NCBI GenBank assembly: GCA_001319865.1
Contig: BBSL01000309.1
Coordinates: 62,001 to 126,000, forward strand
Source of the DNA: Burkholderia sp. E7m39
Lineage (GTDB): Bacteria; Pseudomonadota; Gammaproteobacteria; Burkholderiales; Burkholderiaceae
Reading direction: 5' to 3'
DNA length: 64,000 nt
A program made the translations under genes and the position numbers. Positions 26,182 to 34,260 of this stretch are shown here, piece after piece. Under the pieces are notes generated by a model. The model ran no database searches, was not told the origin of the DNA, and saw nothing but the letters and a program-made list of their open reading frames with translations. The first letter of the stretch is position 1; each line of letters begins with the position of its first letter.

Positions 26182-26444
26182 GAGAGTTTCCTCGCGAGAA
26201 AGAAAATGGCCGTTGTCCGCAACTCGCCGGCTGACTGCTCCAGTTCGTGTGCTGCCGCCTCTCCGCGGCGTTCGGCTACATGGGAAAGAAAGACGCGGCG
26301 CTCCGGTTCGCTATATTTCGCGACCTGGGCAACCTCGCAACGCTGTCGCCATGCGGGCGACTTGGTATCGGCATTGGCGCGCTCTTCGGCGATCGTGCGG
26401 CTGATCGCTTCGGCTATGCGCTGGTCAAGACGGTCAGGAAGCAA
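26178..26444 (-). CDS. Small hypothetical protein, upstream partner of 24760
   Basis: About 88 residues, helical and rich in Arg and Glu (RIAEAISRTIAEERANADT), no known domain. The first in-frame ATG is at 26471, directly behind a T-run terminator. A TTG at 26444 is better placed, eight bases after GGAGG, and is chosen here. It overlaps the next gene by four bases. Confidence 0.5.
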   Translation of the reverse strand: MLPDRLDQRIAEAISRTIAEERANADTKSPAWRQRCEVAQVAKYSEPERRVFLSHVAERRGEAAAHELEQSAGELRTTAIFFLARKLS

Positions 26445-26474
26445 TGAAGACCTCCAACGGGACAGAAACAACGG

Positions 26475-26513
26475 ACGAAAAAAAACGCGTCCCTCGATGT
26501 GAGGAACGCGTTT
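26475..26513 (-). terminator. Strong intrinsic terminator ahead of the gene at 26444
   Basis: Minus-strand stem AAACGCGT..CCTC/GAGG..ACGCGTTT (arms 26501-26513 and 26483-26495) followed by TTTTTTTT. Because no gene lies before it on this strand, it ends an untranslated RNA or attenuates the gene downstream. Confidence 0.8.
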
Positions 26514-26640
26514 CGGGATTCAATGGAAATGACCCGAGCGCCACAACCCTTCCGGGGTCGTGGCGCTCAGGGAGCCGCAGGGCTCATATACGAGGGCGTA
26601 AGTCGCCCTCGCGCAGCATGGTCACGCTGCGCAACAACCC
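26475..26640 (-). ncRNA. Candidate hairpin-array RNA ending in an intrinsic terminator
   Basis: Read on the minus strand, four abutting hairpins lie at 26611-26632 (GCGCAG/CTGCGC), 26592-26610 (GAGGGCG/CGCCCTC), 26572-26585 (GAGCC/GGCTC) and 26536-26568 (GAGCGCCAC/GTGGCGCTC with further pairs). They are followed by a terminator hairpin with eight Ts. No open frame fills the region. It could be a free small RNA or an attenuated leader of the gene at 26444. The 5' end is not known and may be near 26935, where a start-hairpin copy lies. Confidence 0.5.
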
Positions 26641-26914
26641 ATTTTCGGAAAATTCATTCCGCCGCAGGATCACGGTTCAGTCCACTTCGATCGTTCTACC
26701 CAGACGGGCTCTGGAGAGAGAACACCCGATGTCCGGGTCCGAACGATGTCACGGCGCAAATGAATGCGGCCGGTGACGAGTTTTATGACTGAATGAATGG
26801 GGAGCGCTGGCGAGGCGCTCATCAGAAGAATATTCCACACCAGTTGCCGTCTGGTCGGAGCATGCACGAGGCACGGCTTGTACAAAAGATGGACTCCGGG
26901 CTAGCCGGGTCATG
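26641..26914. other. Intergenic stretch without a clear gene
   Basis: About 270 bases between the hairpin array and the start hairpin. A minus-strand frame at 26670-26885 has no ribosome binding site or recognisable protein. It may be part of a long leader transcript. Confidence 0.4.
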
Positions 26915-26934
26915 TCGATGCGTCGGAGACGCGA
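26915..26934 (-). promoter_or_regulatory. Leader start hairpin upstream of the hairpin-array RNA
   Basis: Minus-strand TCGCGTC-TCC-GACGCATCGA, the same element that heads the leaders at 22521, 49850, 55124 and 62887. It marks a probable minus-strand transcription start near 26940. Confidence 0.55.
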
Positions 26935-27070
26935 GAAGTAGAGTCAGTATTGCGCAAAATTCAGCTTGCAAAGCCCCGAAAGATCGCGAAAACAGCGCAG
27001 CTTTTGGCCGTATATCGTCTGATGTGCTCGCGCAAAATGGCCGGTGAGAGAGACCACCCGAAGAATTCAC

Positions 27071-27697
27071 ATGGCTGCAGTTCTTGAACAGACGCCGGAG
27101 CCGGACCCGCGCCCCGACATAGCACCAGATCAACGAGCGCCGGGCACGCTCCCGCAACCTTCGCAGTCCCCCGTCGCGGTAGCGGCGAGTAGTGGCCTGA
27201 AACCGATTGAACGCCTCACCAGCGATTCACGCGTCGCGCGTATCAATCCGGAGTCAGATGCCAAAACGGTTCTGCGTTACTCGTCCCTGTTTGCGCGGAA
27301 CTACATTCGCTCCGACTACAACTTCTGCGCTGCGAAGATCGCCGTCGCGCGCGGTGGGAAGGTGCGCGCGCTCGAGGCGGCACTGCGCGATACCTCCGAG
27401 TGGCTACGAAAGACCGAGCAGTGGCTACTGCGCCATAACGTGCGGCCGATCGAACTGCCGCACGATCTGATCGAGCTGACGATCACGCGCCCGCTCGCCG
27501 GATTGCTCGTCCGGTGCCTCACGCAATACGACCGGGTGTATGTCCGCGCAACTGAGCGCGTCGCGCAAGGCAAGATCACCGGCGAGGACCGCGCGCGCAT
27601 CCTCAACAACGCTGAGCGCAGGCTCAAACAGATCGTGCAGATCTGCATGCCGGATAACGATCAGTACGACGTCGTCGGCGAGCGACGCGAGCAATAG
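27071..27697 (+). CDS. Hypothetical helical protein
   Basis: A 208-residue protein starting MAAVLEQTPEPDPRPDIAPD, with a disordered N-terminus and a helical body (ARGGKVRALEAALRDTSEWL). No domain recognised with confidence; it is unlike known conjugation proteins by eye. A GTG at 27044 is also in frame, but the ATG at 27071 with GAAG upstream is preferred. It is divergent from the hairpin-array RNA. Confidence 0.55.
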   Translation: MAAVLEQTPEPDPRPDIAPDQRAPGTLPQPSQSPVAVAASSGLKPIERLTSDSRVARINPESDAKTVLRYSSLFARNYIRSDYNFCAAKIAVARGGKVRALEAALRDTSEWLRKTEQWLLRHNVRPIELPHDLIELTITRPLAGLLVRCLTQYDRVYVRATERVAQGKITGEDRARILNNAERRLKQIVQICMPDNDQYDVVGERREQ

Positions 27698-27741
27698 CGC
27701 TCCGCGATTCTTTGCAGACCATGGCAGCATCCGGCGCGAAC

Positions 27742-27768
27742 TTGACTTCGCAGCGGGGTGGCTACGCT
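27742..27768 (+). promoter_or_regulatory. Promoter, TTGACT-15 bp-TACGCT
   Basis: TTGACT at 27742-27747 and TACGCT at 27763-27768 with a 15-base spacer, ending 22 bases before the next start codon. It is the third plus-strand promoter of this spacing in the window. Confidence 0.4.
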
Positions 27769-27790
27769 CGAACTCTGTCACAGGAGAGAA

Positions 27791-28594
27791 ATGATGGACC
27801 TAAGGGAAATTCAGGCACTGCACGCGCAGTACACCGCCCAGCCGGTGATCATCGACATTGCCAGCCATACGGCGGCCATGCCCGCGCTACCGGCCCCCGA
27901 TGCCGGACCGGGCGCGCGCGCTCGCGCCCAAGCCCTTGCTGGCGGGCTGCGCAAGGCGGGCAAGCCTGCACTCATCGCGCTTGCCATCGCCGCCCTGGCG
28001 GCCGGCGGTGGTATGAGCGTCGCGCGTATCTGGCGCGCGATACATGAGACAGCGGTTACTCCATCCGCCACTGTCACCAGCGCTGCCAGGCCGGCACCCG
28101 GTTCGGTCCCGGCAAGCGGGCCGCAAGGCGAGATGCCGATCGACGTCAATCCTGCACGACCACTGACGTCGAGCGATTTCGACACGCACAGGCCGGTCGC
28201 TCAAACTGCGCTCGCCAATGTCGATGCGCGTTCGCTCGCGGCAGCCAATTCCAATCCGGCGGTCGCACAGACCGTGTCGACTGCTCGCCCCGCCTCCGAG
28301 AACGTGGCTGCTGCGGCGTCCCCCATTCGAGCGCCGCGACAGTCGCCGCCGGTTGCACCGATGAGTGCCGTTGCAACGCCCTCGCCGGCCGCTCCAACGA
28401 CGACAGCGGCTACGGCAGAACCGCAGACGCGAACCCAGGCAGCGCAGCCCTCCGCTGGCGCCTCGCCGACAACACAGGTCATGTCAGCTGCGACCACGAC
28501 GCCGGAAGCACCCAAGCCCGAACAACGCCCGGCATTGCGCCCGCTGCATCGGGTTACCCATCACGCGACCGGCGTCACGAATAGCGAGTCGTAG
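27791..28594 (+). CDS. Ala/Pro-rich single-pass membrane protein
   Basis: A 267-residue protein. An N-terminal soluble part of about 50 residues is followed by one membrane helix (ALIALAIAALAAGGG near residues 57-75) and a long Ala/Pro/Thr-rich tail ending in a basic RPLHRVTHHATG. A bitopic envelope-spanning protein is likely. The proline-rich tail recalls the periplasmic linker of VirB10/TonB-like proteins, but no VirB10 beta-barrel domain is present. AGGAGA precedes the ATG at 27791. Confidence 0.6.
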   Translation: MMDLREIQALHAQYTAQPVIIDIASHTAAMPALPAPDAGPGARARAQALAGGLRKAGKPALIALAIAALAAGGGMSVARIWRAIHETAVTPSATVTSAARPAPGSVPASGPQGEMPIDVNPARPLTSSDFDTHRPVAQTALANVDARSLAAANSNPAVAQTVSTARPASENVAAAASPIRAPRQSPPVAPMSAVATPSPAAPTTTAATAEPQTRTQAAQPSAGASPTTQVMSAATTTPEAPKPEQRPALRPLHRVTHHATGVTNSES

Positions 28595-28674
28595 CCTGAA
28601 TCGGCCGCGCCCGCTCAACCGAAAGCACAGTCCGCCAGGTCTGGCGACGTACAGCTCTTTTAATGAGGCATTCG

Positions 28675-29067
28675 ATGAAGCCGCAAGCGCTTAATGTAAC
28701 GCTCCTGTCCGCAGGTCTTTCGATCCACGGCGACGTCTTTCTCGATCACGGGATCAGCAGCTTTGCCATCGTGGACGGCAACATTGTGTCGAACGCTGGC
28801 CTCCTGCATATCGGTCAGGGCGGCATGGTCAAAGGACAGGTGGAAGGCGAGCACGTACGCGTGGACGGCACGGTCGAGGGCGACGTGCACGCGCGGGGAG
28901 TTCTGGAAATCAACGGCCGGGTCAACGGGAACGTCTACTACTACGGGACAATCCGTCTCGGGCCGCGTGCGTCGCTCGAGGGCCAGGTTAAACGCAAGAG
29001 CGACCTGACCATCGAGAACGCCGGCAGCAACGTTCAGCAACTATCACGCACAGCTGCGACAACCTGA
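28675..29067 (+). CDS. Bactofilin (polymer-forming cytoskeletal protein, DUF583)
   Basis: A 130-residue bactofilin-type beta-helix: repeated short strands such as GLLHIGQGGMVKGQVEGEHV, VDGTVEGDVHARGVLEINGR and VNGNVYYYGTIRLGPRASLE. Family members polymerise without nucleotide and act as scaffolds at cell poles or membranes, usually as chromosomal proteins. The ATG at 28675 has GAGG upstream; the in-frame ATG at 28663 does not. It follows the Ala/Pro-rich membrane protein with an 80-base gap and may share its message. Confidence 0.85.
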   Translation: MKPQALNVTLLSAGLSIHGDVFLDHGISSFAIVDGNIVSNAGLLHIGQGGMVKGQVEGEHVRVDGTVEGDVHARGVLEINGRVNGNVYYYGTIRLGPRASLEGQVKRKSDLTIENAGSNVQQLSRTAATT

Positions 29068-29098
29068 TCCGTCGAAACGGCCGCGGTTCTTATCGATA

Positions 29099-29611
29099 TC
29101 ATTGCGCTCCTCCCGATGTTGTCGGGCATTTGGACGAGTCGTAAGTTACGACTCCGACCGTCGTTGCCTTGGCAAGAAACGCCTGTCGCGCGGCCATTCG
29201 CGCATCGGTGTTGAAGGTTCTGGCGTAGACGGCATGGGTCGCTGCCGCGTCCTCTGCTATCAGATCCAGCGGGACGGCTTTTGCCGCGCACCACGCCAGT
29301 TGTGCGGATTCGAGAACGACAGAGCTCGTGTCTACCATTGATAGCGTCGATGCGGTGATGCTTCTCTGGTAACTTCGTGCGGATGCTTCCGCTGAGGCCC
29401 GCACAGCCGGGTCAGAGGAGAACCTGTCATCGATCAGTTGCTGGACATCGTCGCGATATCCACGGTGTGCTGAGTCAACGCCCTCGACAGCGGTCGCGTT
29501 CCCGGCAGCAGTATAGGTGCCAGCACCCGTTGTGCCGCCGCCAGAGGTGGACACCGCGCCCTGTGAATGGTTGCACTTGTGCAGCCGAATTTCATTTCTT
29601 TTCCTTTGCAA
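29099..29611 (-). CDS. Hypothetical protein, uncertain start
   Basis: Up to 170 residues, with helical DDVQQLIDDRFSSDPAVRAS and a C-terminal cysteine pair. Codon use looks coding, but no ATG in frame has a ribosome binding site. The first start-like codon is TTG at 29611; GTG at 29554 is an alternative. A nearby ATG with AAGGAA lies in another frame, so the 5' end may be frameshifted. Function unknown. Confidence 0.4.
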   Translation of the reverse strand: MQRKRNEIRLHKCNHSQGAVSTSGGGTTGAGTYTAAGNATAVEGVDSAHRGYRDDVQQLIDDRFSSDPAVRASAEASARSYQRSITASTLSMVDTSSVVLESAQLAWCAAKAVPLDLIAEDAAATHAVYARTFNTDARMAARQAFLAKATTVGVVTYDSSKCPTTSGGAQ

Positions 29612-29654
29612 ATAGCGGTGTGAAACGCACGTAGTGTCTGATCGGTTAAAGAGA

Positions 29655-29685
29655 ATGGGGCGCCCTCGGGCGCCCCATTCTTTTC
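29655..29685 (-). terminator. Intrinsic terminator of the gene at 29699
   Basis: Perfect stem AATGGGGCGCC/GGCGCCCCATT with loop CTCG in plus sense (CGAG in minus sense). On the minus strand it is followed by CTCTTTAA and on the plus strand by CTTTTCC, so it may work in both directions. Confidence 0.7.
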
Positions 29686-29698
29686 CGTTGCTGGCGGA

Positions 29699-30418
29699 TC
29701 ACGGCCACTGCGCTGCATCACTACGAAAATAGAGCGCCTGGTAGCCCGGCATATACACAAGTTGCTCTCGCCGATCGACCGTCAGGCCTCGGGCCTCCAG
29801 CCACAACGCCAACCATTCGAGCACCCGCTCAAGCGCGTGTTCGTTCGTTTGCGCCGCAAGCCGCAGCGTGTGATGTGTGGCGAGCCTGTTGAACGCAGCC
29901 GAGTTGCCGAGCCGCTGGAACGGAGAGGACTGGTAGTATCGCTTCCACGTGAGCGCGAAGAGTTCCGCCATTTCATTCGCTTTGACGAGCGGCGCAATCT
30001 CGTGCTCCGGGCCAGCGACCGATCGCGCCTGCTGTTCCGCGCTGCGCTCGTCCAGCCGGGTTCCGAAGCCCCGCATCACATGCCGGTTAGCGTCATGCCA
30101 CGACGCCAGCATATCGTGTGGAATCCATGCGCGCGTGCGCAACGCCTCGTCCAGCCACGCCCGGCACTCGGCGTTCTCGGTAAGGCAGAAGCCGGCGGCC
30201 GCGAGTGGTGCCCAGTCATCCCGTCCGATGGCAAGGTGCGAGCCCTCACCGTCCTCGTGCCACGCGCATAGCGCATCCGCACTCGCTCTCGACATCTCGA
30301 ACCCTTCCGCGTGCAGGCGATGCAAGGGCTCACGCAAAGGGAGCGCCTCGCTATGCGGCACAAGGCTTAACGTGGAGATCGGCACATAGCCCAATCTGCG
30401 TAACACGCGGTCTAGCAT
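29699..30418 (-). CDS. Hypothetical protein downstream of the UvrD helicase
   Basis: A 239-residue protein starting MLDRVLRRLGYVPISTL, helical with several Trp residues (ALERVLEWLALWLEARGLTV), no family recognised. The start at 30418 has GGAG five bases before. It lies 27 bases after the UvrD-type helicase stop and is probably the last gene of that operon, ending at the terminator at 29655. Confidence 0.6.
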   Translation of the reverse strand: MLDRVLRRLGYVPISTLSLVPHSEALPLREPLHRLHAEGFEMSRASADALCAWHEDGEGSHLAIGRDDWAPLAAAGFCLTENAECRAWLDEALRTRAWIPHDMLASWHDANRHVMRGFGTRLDERSAEQQARSVAGPEHEIAPLVKANEMAELFALTWKRYYQSSPFQRLGNSAAFNRLATHHTLRLAAQTNEHALERVLEWLALWLEARGLTVDRREQLVYMPGYQALYFRSDAAQWP

Positions 30419-30445
30419 GATCACTCCGAGGAAACGAACCAGCAG

Positions 30446-32137
30446 TTACTGGATAGACGATTCGATGAGGAACCGGGAGACGGGATTCTTTTTGATGGTC
30501 GCGATGGTCAGGCCGTCGCGCGCACGGGTCATCGCAACATAGAAAAGGCGGCGCTCCTCAGACTCGGTGCTCTTTTCGTCCGGCACGACGCCCTCTTCCG
30601 CCCGCGAGATCCACACGTGATCCCATTCCAGCCCTTTCGAACTGTGCATCGTTGTCAAGACGAGTGCGCCATCGGTTGGCTTGTTGTTGTCGCGACGGAG
30701 GTATTCGATCCGCTCGGCGAAGGTGCCAGAAAGCCGCGATATCACGTCGTAGGTGCCCTGGATCGCTCGGATGGACTGGTCCTTCTTTGCGTACGTCATC
30801 ATCAGCTCATGAACGCCGTCGAGCACGAGCGAGTAGAAACTCCGTTCGCACATCGCCTGCCATTCGGAAAGGCGCTTCATGAAGCTTCGATAGACCGTCG
30901 CGGTGTGTTCGGGCAGACCAAGCGCGACAAGATCCTTCTTGAGACGTTGAACAAGCTCTGGCCCCATGTCACGGTGCAGCACGGCAAGAAGTGGTGTGCT
31001 CACGCCCATGTAGCCGAAAACCGCATCCAGCCCGTTCTGCTTGCGCCCTTCCGCGATGCCGAGCAGGTTGCACATGAGTGCGCCCTCCGGGCGATTGAGC
31101 ACGGAACTGCCGGACGCACGGAAATATGGGACGCCGTGCGAGCGGCAGACGGCCTCGATCGGGTCCAGAATCCGGTTCGTGCGCGCGAGGATTGCACACG
31201 ACTTGCCCGCTTTAAGTAGCGGGTGCAACGTCTCGACGGCCGCAACCGCGTCCGCATATTCGTCGTCAGACCGCTTTGTTGCAACGGAGCCGCCCGGCCC
31301 GCGTTCCGCATGCAGAAGCTTCGCGATCCGGTCAGTGTTGTTGCGGATCACACGGTCCGCCGCTGAGAGAATCTCGCCGTGGCAGCGATAGTTGCTACCG
31401 AGCACCACCTTCTGCGCGTTAAAGGTCGACGCGAACTCCTCCATGCCGCGGTAACCAAGTGCCGCACGGAAGCCATAGATGCTCTGGTCGTCATCGCCAA
31501 CCACAGTCACCCTTGCATTGGCCTTTGCGTGCAGCTCAACCCACCGGTATTGCAGCGGGTCCGTGTCCTGGAATTCATCAACGAGCAGATCGGTGAAGCG
31601 GTACGGTGCAATGTCGCCTGCTTCCATGCCCGCGACGGCGAGGCGTAGCATGTCCTGAAAATCGATCTTGCCATTGCGCTCAAGCGCGGCCTGATAGGCG
31701 GCGTAGATCTGCGCGTCTTCGGTGCCCGCCTGTACCCGGCCGAAATTGGTCTTGATCCGCTCGATGGTGGGTACGACCTCTTCGGGCTTCCAGGCGAGGC
31801 CCAGCTCCGCGATGACACGCGCAATGAGCCCCATACGGTCGCCGTCCGTCGCGATGTCGCGCTTACCCAGTTGCTTGAACGCGAGGGAGTGAAACGTCCC
31901 CGCGATGAGCCGCTTTCTGGCGCCGTCACCAGCGAGCGCCAGGATGCGGTCGCGCAACTCGACTGCCGCGTCCTTGCTGAAGGTGACAGCGCCGACGAGC
32001 GCGGCAGGGTCGGCCAGCAAAAGGGCTGCCTTGGCCGCGATAGTCTTGGTCTTGCCAGCGCCGGGGCACGCGATCGCGACACAGTGTTGGCGCAGTTCCG
32101 CGACCTCACGCTGCTGCGGATTGAGCCCGTCGAGCAT
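30446..32137 (-). CDS. UvrD/PcrA-type superfamily 1 DNA helicase
   Basis: A 563-residue helicase. Motifs are CPGAGKTKT near residues 24-32, DEFQDTDPLQYRW, VVGDDDQSIYGFRA, VLTTMHSSKGLEW and RRLFYVAMTRARDGL. All ATP-binding and coupling motifs are intact. It is shorter than UvrD (about 720) and different from the helicase at 11656, so the replicon carries two. It follows the gene at 32151 by 13 bases. A role in replication or repair of the element is the family-level expectation. Confidence 0.92.
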   Translation of the reverse strand: MLDGLNPQQREVAELRQHCVAIACPGAGKTKTIAAKAALLLADPAALVGAVTFSKDAAVELRDRILALAGDGARKRLIAGTFHSLAFKQLGKRDIATDGDRMGLIARVIAELGLAWKPEEVVPTIERIKTNFGRVQAGTEDAQIYAAYQAALERNGKIDFQDMLRLAVAGMEAGDIAPYRFTDLLVDEFQDTDPLQYRWVELHAKANARVTVVGDDDQSIYGFRAALGYRGMEEFASTFNAQKVVLGSNYRCHGEILSAADRVIRNNTDRIAKLLHAERGPGGSVATKRSDDEYADAVAAVETLHPLLKAGKSCAILARTNRILDPIEAVCRSHGVPYFRASGSSVLNRPEGALMCNLLGIAEGRKQNGLDAVFGYMGVSTPLLAVLHRDMGPELVQRLKKDLVALGLPEHTATVYRSFMKRLSEWQAMCERSFYSLVLDGVHELMMTYAKKDQSIRAIQGTYDVISRLSGTFAERIEYLRRDNNKPTDGALVLTTMHSSKGLEWDHVWISRAEEGVVPDEKSTESEERRLFYVAMTRARDGLTIATIKKNPVSRFLIESSIQ

Positions 32138-32150
32138 GGTGGCAGTCCCG

Positions 32151-33038
32151 TTATCGGCCGCGCACGGTGGTCATCAGGCGCAGGTGAGTCATGTAGCCGC
32201 GCACGCCGATCGGATGGAACTTGCGCAGGAAGCGGGTCGTTTCCTCGTCGACGTCCGACTGGTCGCGCACGCCGTTCCAGACGAGGAAATCGAAATGATC
32301 CATCACCTTGTCGAACTTCATCAGCAACGACAGCAGGCGCATCGAGAACCGGGAGTAGGCTTCGACACCGATCTCCAGCGACGGCTTGGTGACGCTCGGC
32401 GCAAACACAATATCGCCCTGTTCCTTCAGGCGGGCTTCGGTCTTTTCGCGGAACCCCTGGGCGACGCTCAACTGCTCGTCGACATAGGCTTCCAGGTCAC
32501 CGACCTGTTTTTCGAAAAACGCCGTGACGACGCCCTGATCCTCTGCGCCAAACGTCGAGCGGCCGAAGCGCTGCAGGTTGATGCTCATCCGGTTCAGGTA
32601 CGGCCACCATTGTTCAAACAGCGGCTTCAGACGCGTGTGGTTCAGGCGCACCGCGGCCTGTACGACGGCTGCGCCTGACAACTGCCGGTCCATCAGCTCG
32701 CGTCCAATCTCGCGACGACGCTTGATGATGGCTGCACGTTCAGCCGGTGACAGGTCGCGGAACATCTTTCGCGTACGCGCGACCTGCTCACGCTTCTCAT
32801 CTGCTTCCGTCTCGCTGATCATCCCTTCTTTCTGAAGGGTGGTCGCGGCGTCCTCCATCTGCTGCAGTTCGAGTTCGATCTCGCCGCCATCAGCGCCATC
32901 GGTCGTTGCCGGGCCGTTGTCGCCGGTCGCGAGGGCCGCAGCGCCCGAGGCATGCTCTGGCGCGCCGGTCGTGATGGGATGTGCAGCCGCGGGATGACTG
33001 GCAGCGTCGAGGTTCGTCTCTTCCGTGATGGTGGTCAT
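32151..33038 (-). CDS. Hypothetical coiled-coil protein, conjugation-region operon
   Basis: A 295-residue protein. The first 80 residues are Ala-rich and disordered, then comes a charged helical body (ADEKREQVARTRKMFRDLSP, ERAAIIKRRREIGRELMDRQ) probably forming coiled coils. No catalytic motif or membrane segment is seen. The ATG at 33038 replaces the longer frame to 33128, whose extra part looks non-coding. It is the first gene of the unit with the UvrD helicase and the gene at 29699. Confidence 0.55.
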   Translation of the reverse strand: MTTITEETNLDAASHPAAAHPITTGAPEHASGAAALATGDNGPATTDGADGGEIELELQQMEDAATTLQKEGMISETEADEKREQVARTRKMFRDLSPAERAAIIKRRREIGRELMDRQLSGAAVVQAAVRLNHTRLKPLFEQWWPYLNRMSINLQRFGRSTFGAEDQGVVTAFFEKQVGDLEAYVDEQLSVAQGFREKTEARLKEQGDIVFAPSVTKPSLEIGVEAYSRFSMRLLSLLMKFDKVMDHFDFLVWNGVRDQSDVDEETTRFLRKFHPIGVRGYMTHLRLMTTVRGR

Positions 33039-33312
33039 AGTGGATTCAGTCCTGTGGAAAGTGCGCCCAAACGCGCGTGATACGACCTTATTGTCACGAC
33101 GCTGCAGACGGCTAAACGTCCAAAACATGGTCGATTTCCATTCGCTTTTGGGGAGAGTGCGGCGAAGACGCAGGCGCTCGCCGTTGACGCGCGGAGCGAG
33201 GCCGCAGGGACGGCCGTCCGCTACACGCTGAGGTGGCGTTGCGGTGGGTCGCGTTTTCGGTGGTTGGCGCTGGGATGCGCATCGCGCACGGCGATAGCGC
33301 GTACAGGCAAGT
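33039..33312. other. Upstream region of the 33038 operon
   Basis: GC-rich intergenic sequence without a supportable gene, between the operon start at 33038 and the repeat at 33313. The promoter of the helicase operon should lie here, but I see no clear consensus. Confidence 0.4.
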
Positions 33313-33374
33313 GAGCCGAGCCGGCTAAGGTGCTTAACCCGGAAAGCTACATGGTTTGCAGCAGCTTTCCGGGA
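33313..33374. repeat. About 60-bp repeat, copy 1 (GAGCCGGCT..AGGT plus hairpin)
   Basis: GAGCCGAGCCGGCTAAGGT followed by AACCCGGAAAGCT and an inverted partner AGCTTTCCGGG (11-bp stem). The same order recurs at 44090-44150. It sits between the end of the conjugation operon and the start of the next minus-strand operon. It may be an operator combined with a transcription-ending hairpin. Confidence 0.65.
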
Positions 33375-33380
33375 AAAGTG

Positions 33381-33986
33381 TTACTGGAACGAGGAGGCTG
33401 CCTTCCACAGCAGCGCTCCGAGCACTGCGGCGACTGCGATCCAGTATTGCGCAAGCACCGGGAACGGCGCCGCGAGAACGGCAAACGTCATGCCAAAAAC
33501 GAGGAGGATGCCATGCCCGGCGAGGTGGAAGGAAAGCGGACTGGCGAAGCCGGCTGCTGACGCCTTGATCTTGCGGCGCACTGAACCGTCAACGAACGCC
33601 GCCGCGCAGAAGATGAATGTCCCGATCACCCACAACTTCATGACGCTCGCGCGATAGATCACGCGATATATTTCAAGCCAGAAATTGTGGACCCATCCGT
33701 GCGCAAACTCCGTCAGGCCGCCTTCACTGATTTCGCCCGAGCCGGACGCGTCGAGGGTTGCGCGGATGATCCCGGAATCAACGAACCAGCGGCGGAACCG
33801 ATCGTTGGTCAGGGTCACGACGTCGTCGGCACGCTCGACGCCCACCACGCTCTGTACTGACTCCGCCTCTTCTGACGGCACGGAGAACAGCGACCGGTCC
33901 GGGATCGCGGGCATGACAAAGAGCGACAGCAACGGCACAAGGAAGAACCACCACTTGACGTGGGAGGCGAAGCGGCTACCGGCCAT
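33381..33986 (-). CDS. DUF4400 family conjugation membrane protein
   Basis: A 201-residue protein matching the DUF4400 family of integrating-conjugative-element membrane proteins. It shows an N-terminal segment KWWFFLVPLLSLFVMPAIPD, then FRRWFVDSGI, RASVMKLWVIGTFIFCAAAF, FVDGSVRRKIKAS and two further membrane helices at the end. About four membrane helices are predicted by eye. It is the last gene of the conjugation operon and overlaps the previous gene by 11 bases. Its exact role in mating is unknown. Confidence 0.8.
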   Translation of the reverse strand: MAGSRFASHVKWWFFLVPLLSLFVMPAIPDRSLFSVPSEEAESVQSVVGVERADDVVTLTNDRFRRWFVDSGIIRATLDASGSGEISEGGLTEFAHGWVHNFWLEIYRVIYRASVMKLWVIGTFIFCAAAFVDGSVRRKIKASAAGFASPLSFHLAGHGILLVFGMTFAVLAAPFPVLAQYWIAVAAVLGALLWKAASSFQ

Positions 33987-34260
33987 AGGCTTGCACCCCC
34001 CATTCGATCAGTGCCGGTACCAACCGCGACAGCATGTACAACGGAAACAGGATGAGCCCGAACATGCCGGCGTAGAAGTGGACCGGACGTCGTGAGACGA
34101 AAAGGGCCATTCCGTATGCCCGTGCGCCGGCGCCGCGTGAGAACTCGGCGGGGCGCGACTCATCCAGCGTGTCCTGCGAGTTCGCCGTCGTCAGCGCGCG
34201 GCGGGCGACGTCCAGATCAACCCTCGACAGCTTCGCAATCAGAATAGGTGTGAGCGACAT
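33976..34260 (-). CDS. Small membrane protein in the conjugation operon
   Basis: A 94-residue protein with one or two membrane helices at the C-terminus (FYAGMFGLILFPLYMLSRLV), otherwise unrecognised. It overlaps both neighbours (44 bases with 34217, 11 with the DUF4400 gene). GAGGACTACG precedes the ATG. Translational coupling indicates a shared function with the transfer genes. Confidence 0.65.
   Translation of the reverse strand: MSLTPILIAKLSRVDLDVARRALTTANSQDTLDESRPAEFSRGAGARAYGMALFVSRRPVHFYAGMFGLILFPLYMLSRLVPALIEWGVQAYGR

Noticed and set aside
32151-33038. Assignment to the DUF1845/AcaB family of conjugative-element proteins (also considered for 27071-27697)
   Set aside because: Only a general helical character agrees; the family's typical motifs were not seen, so both are left as hypothetical.
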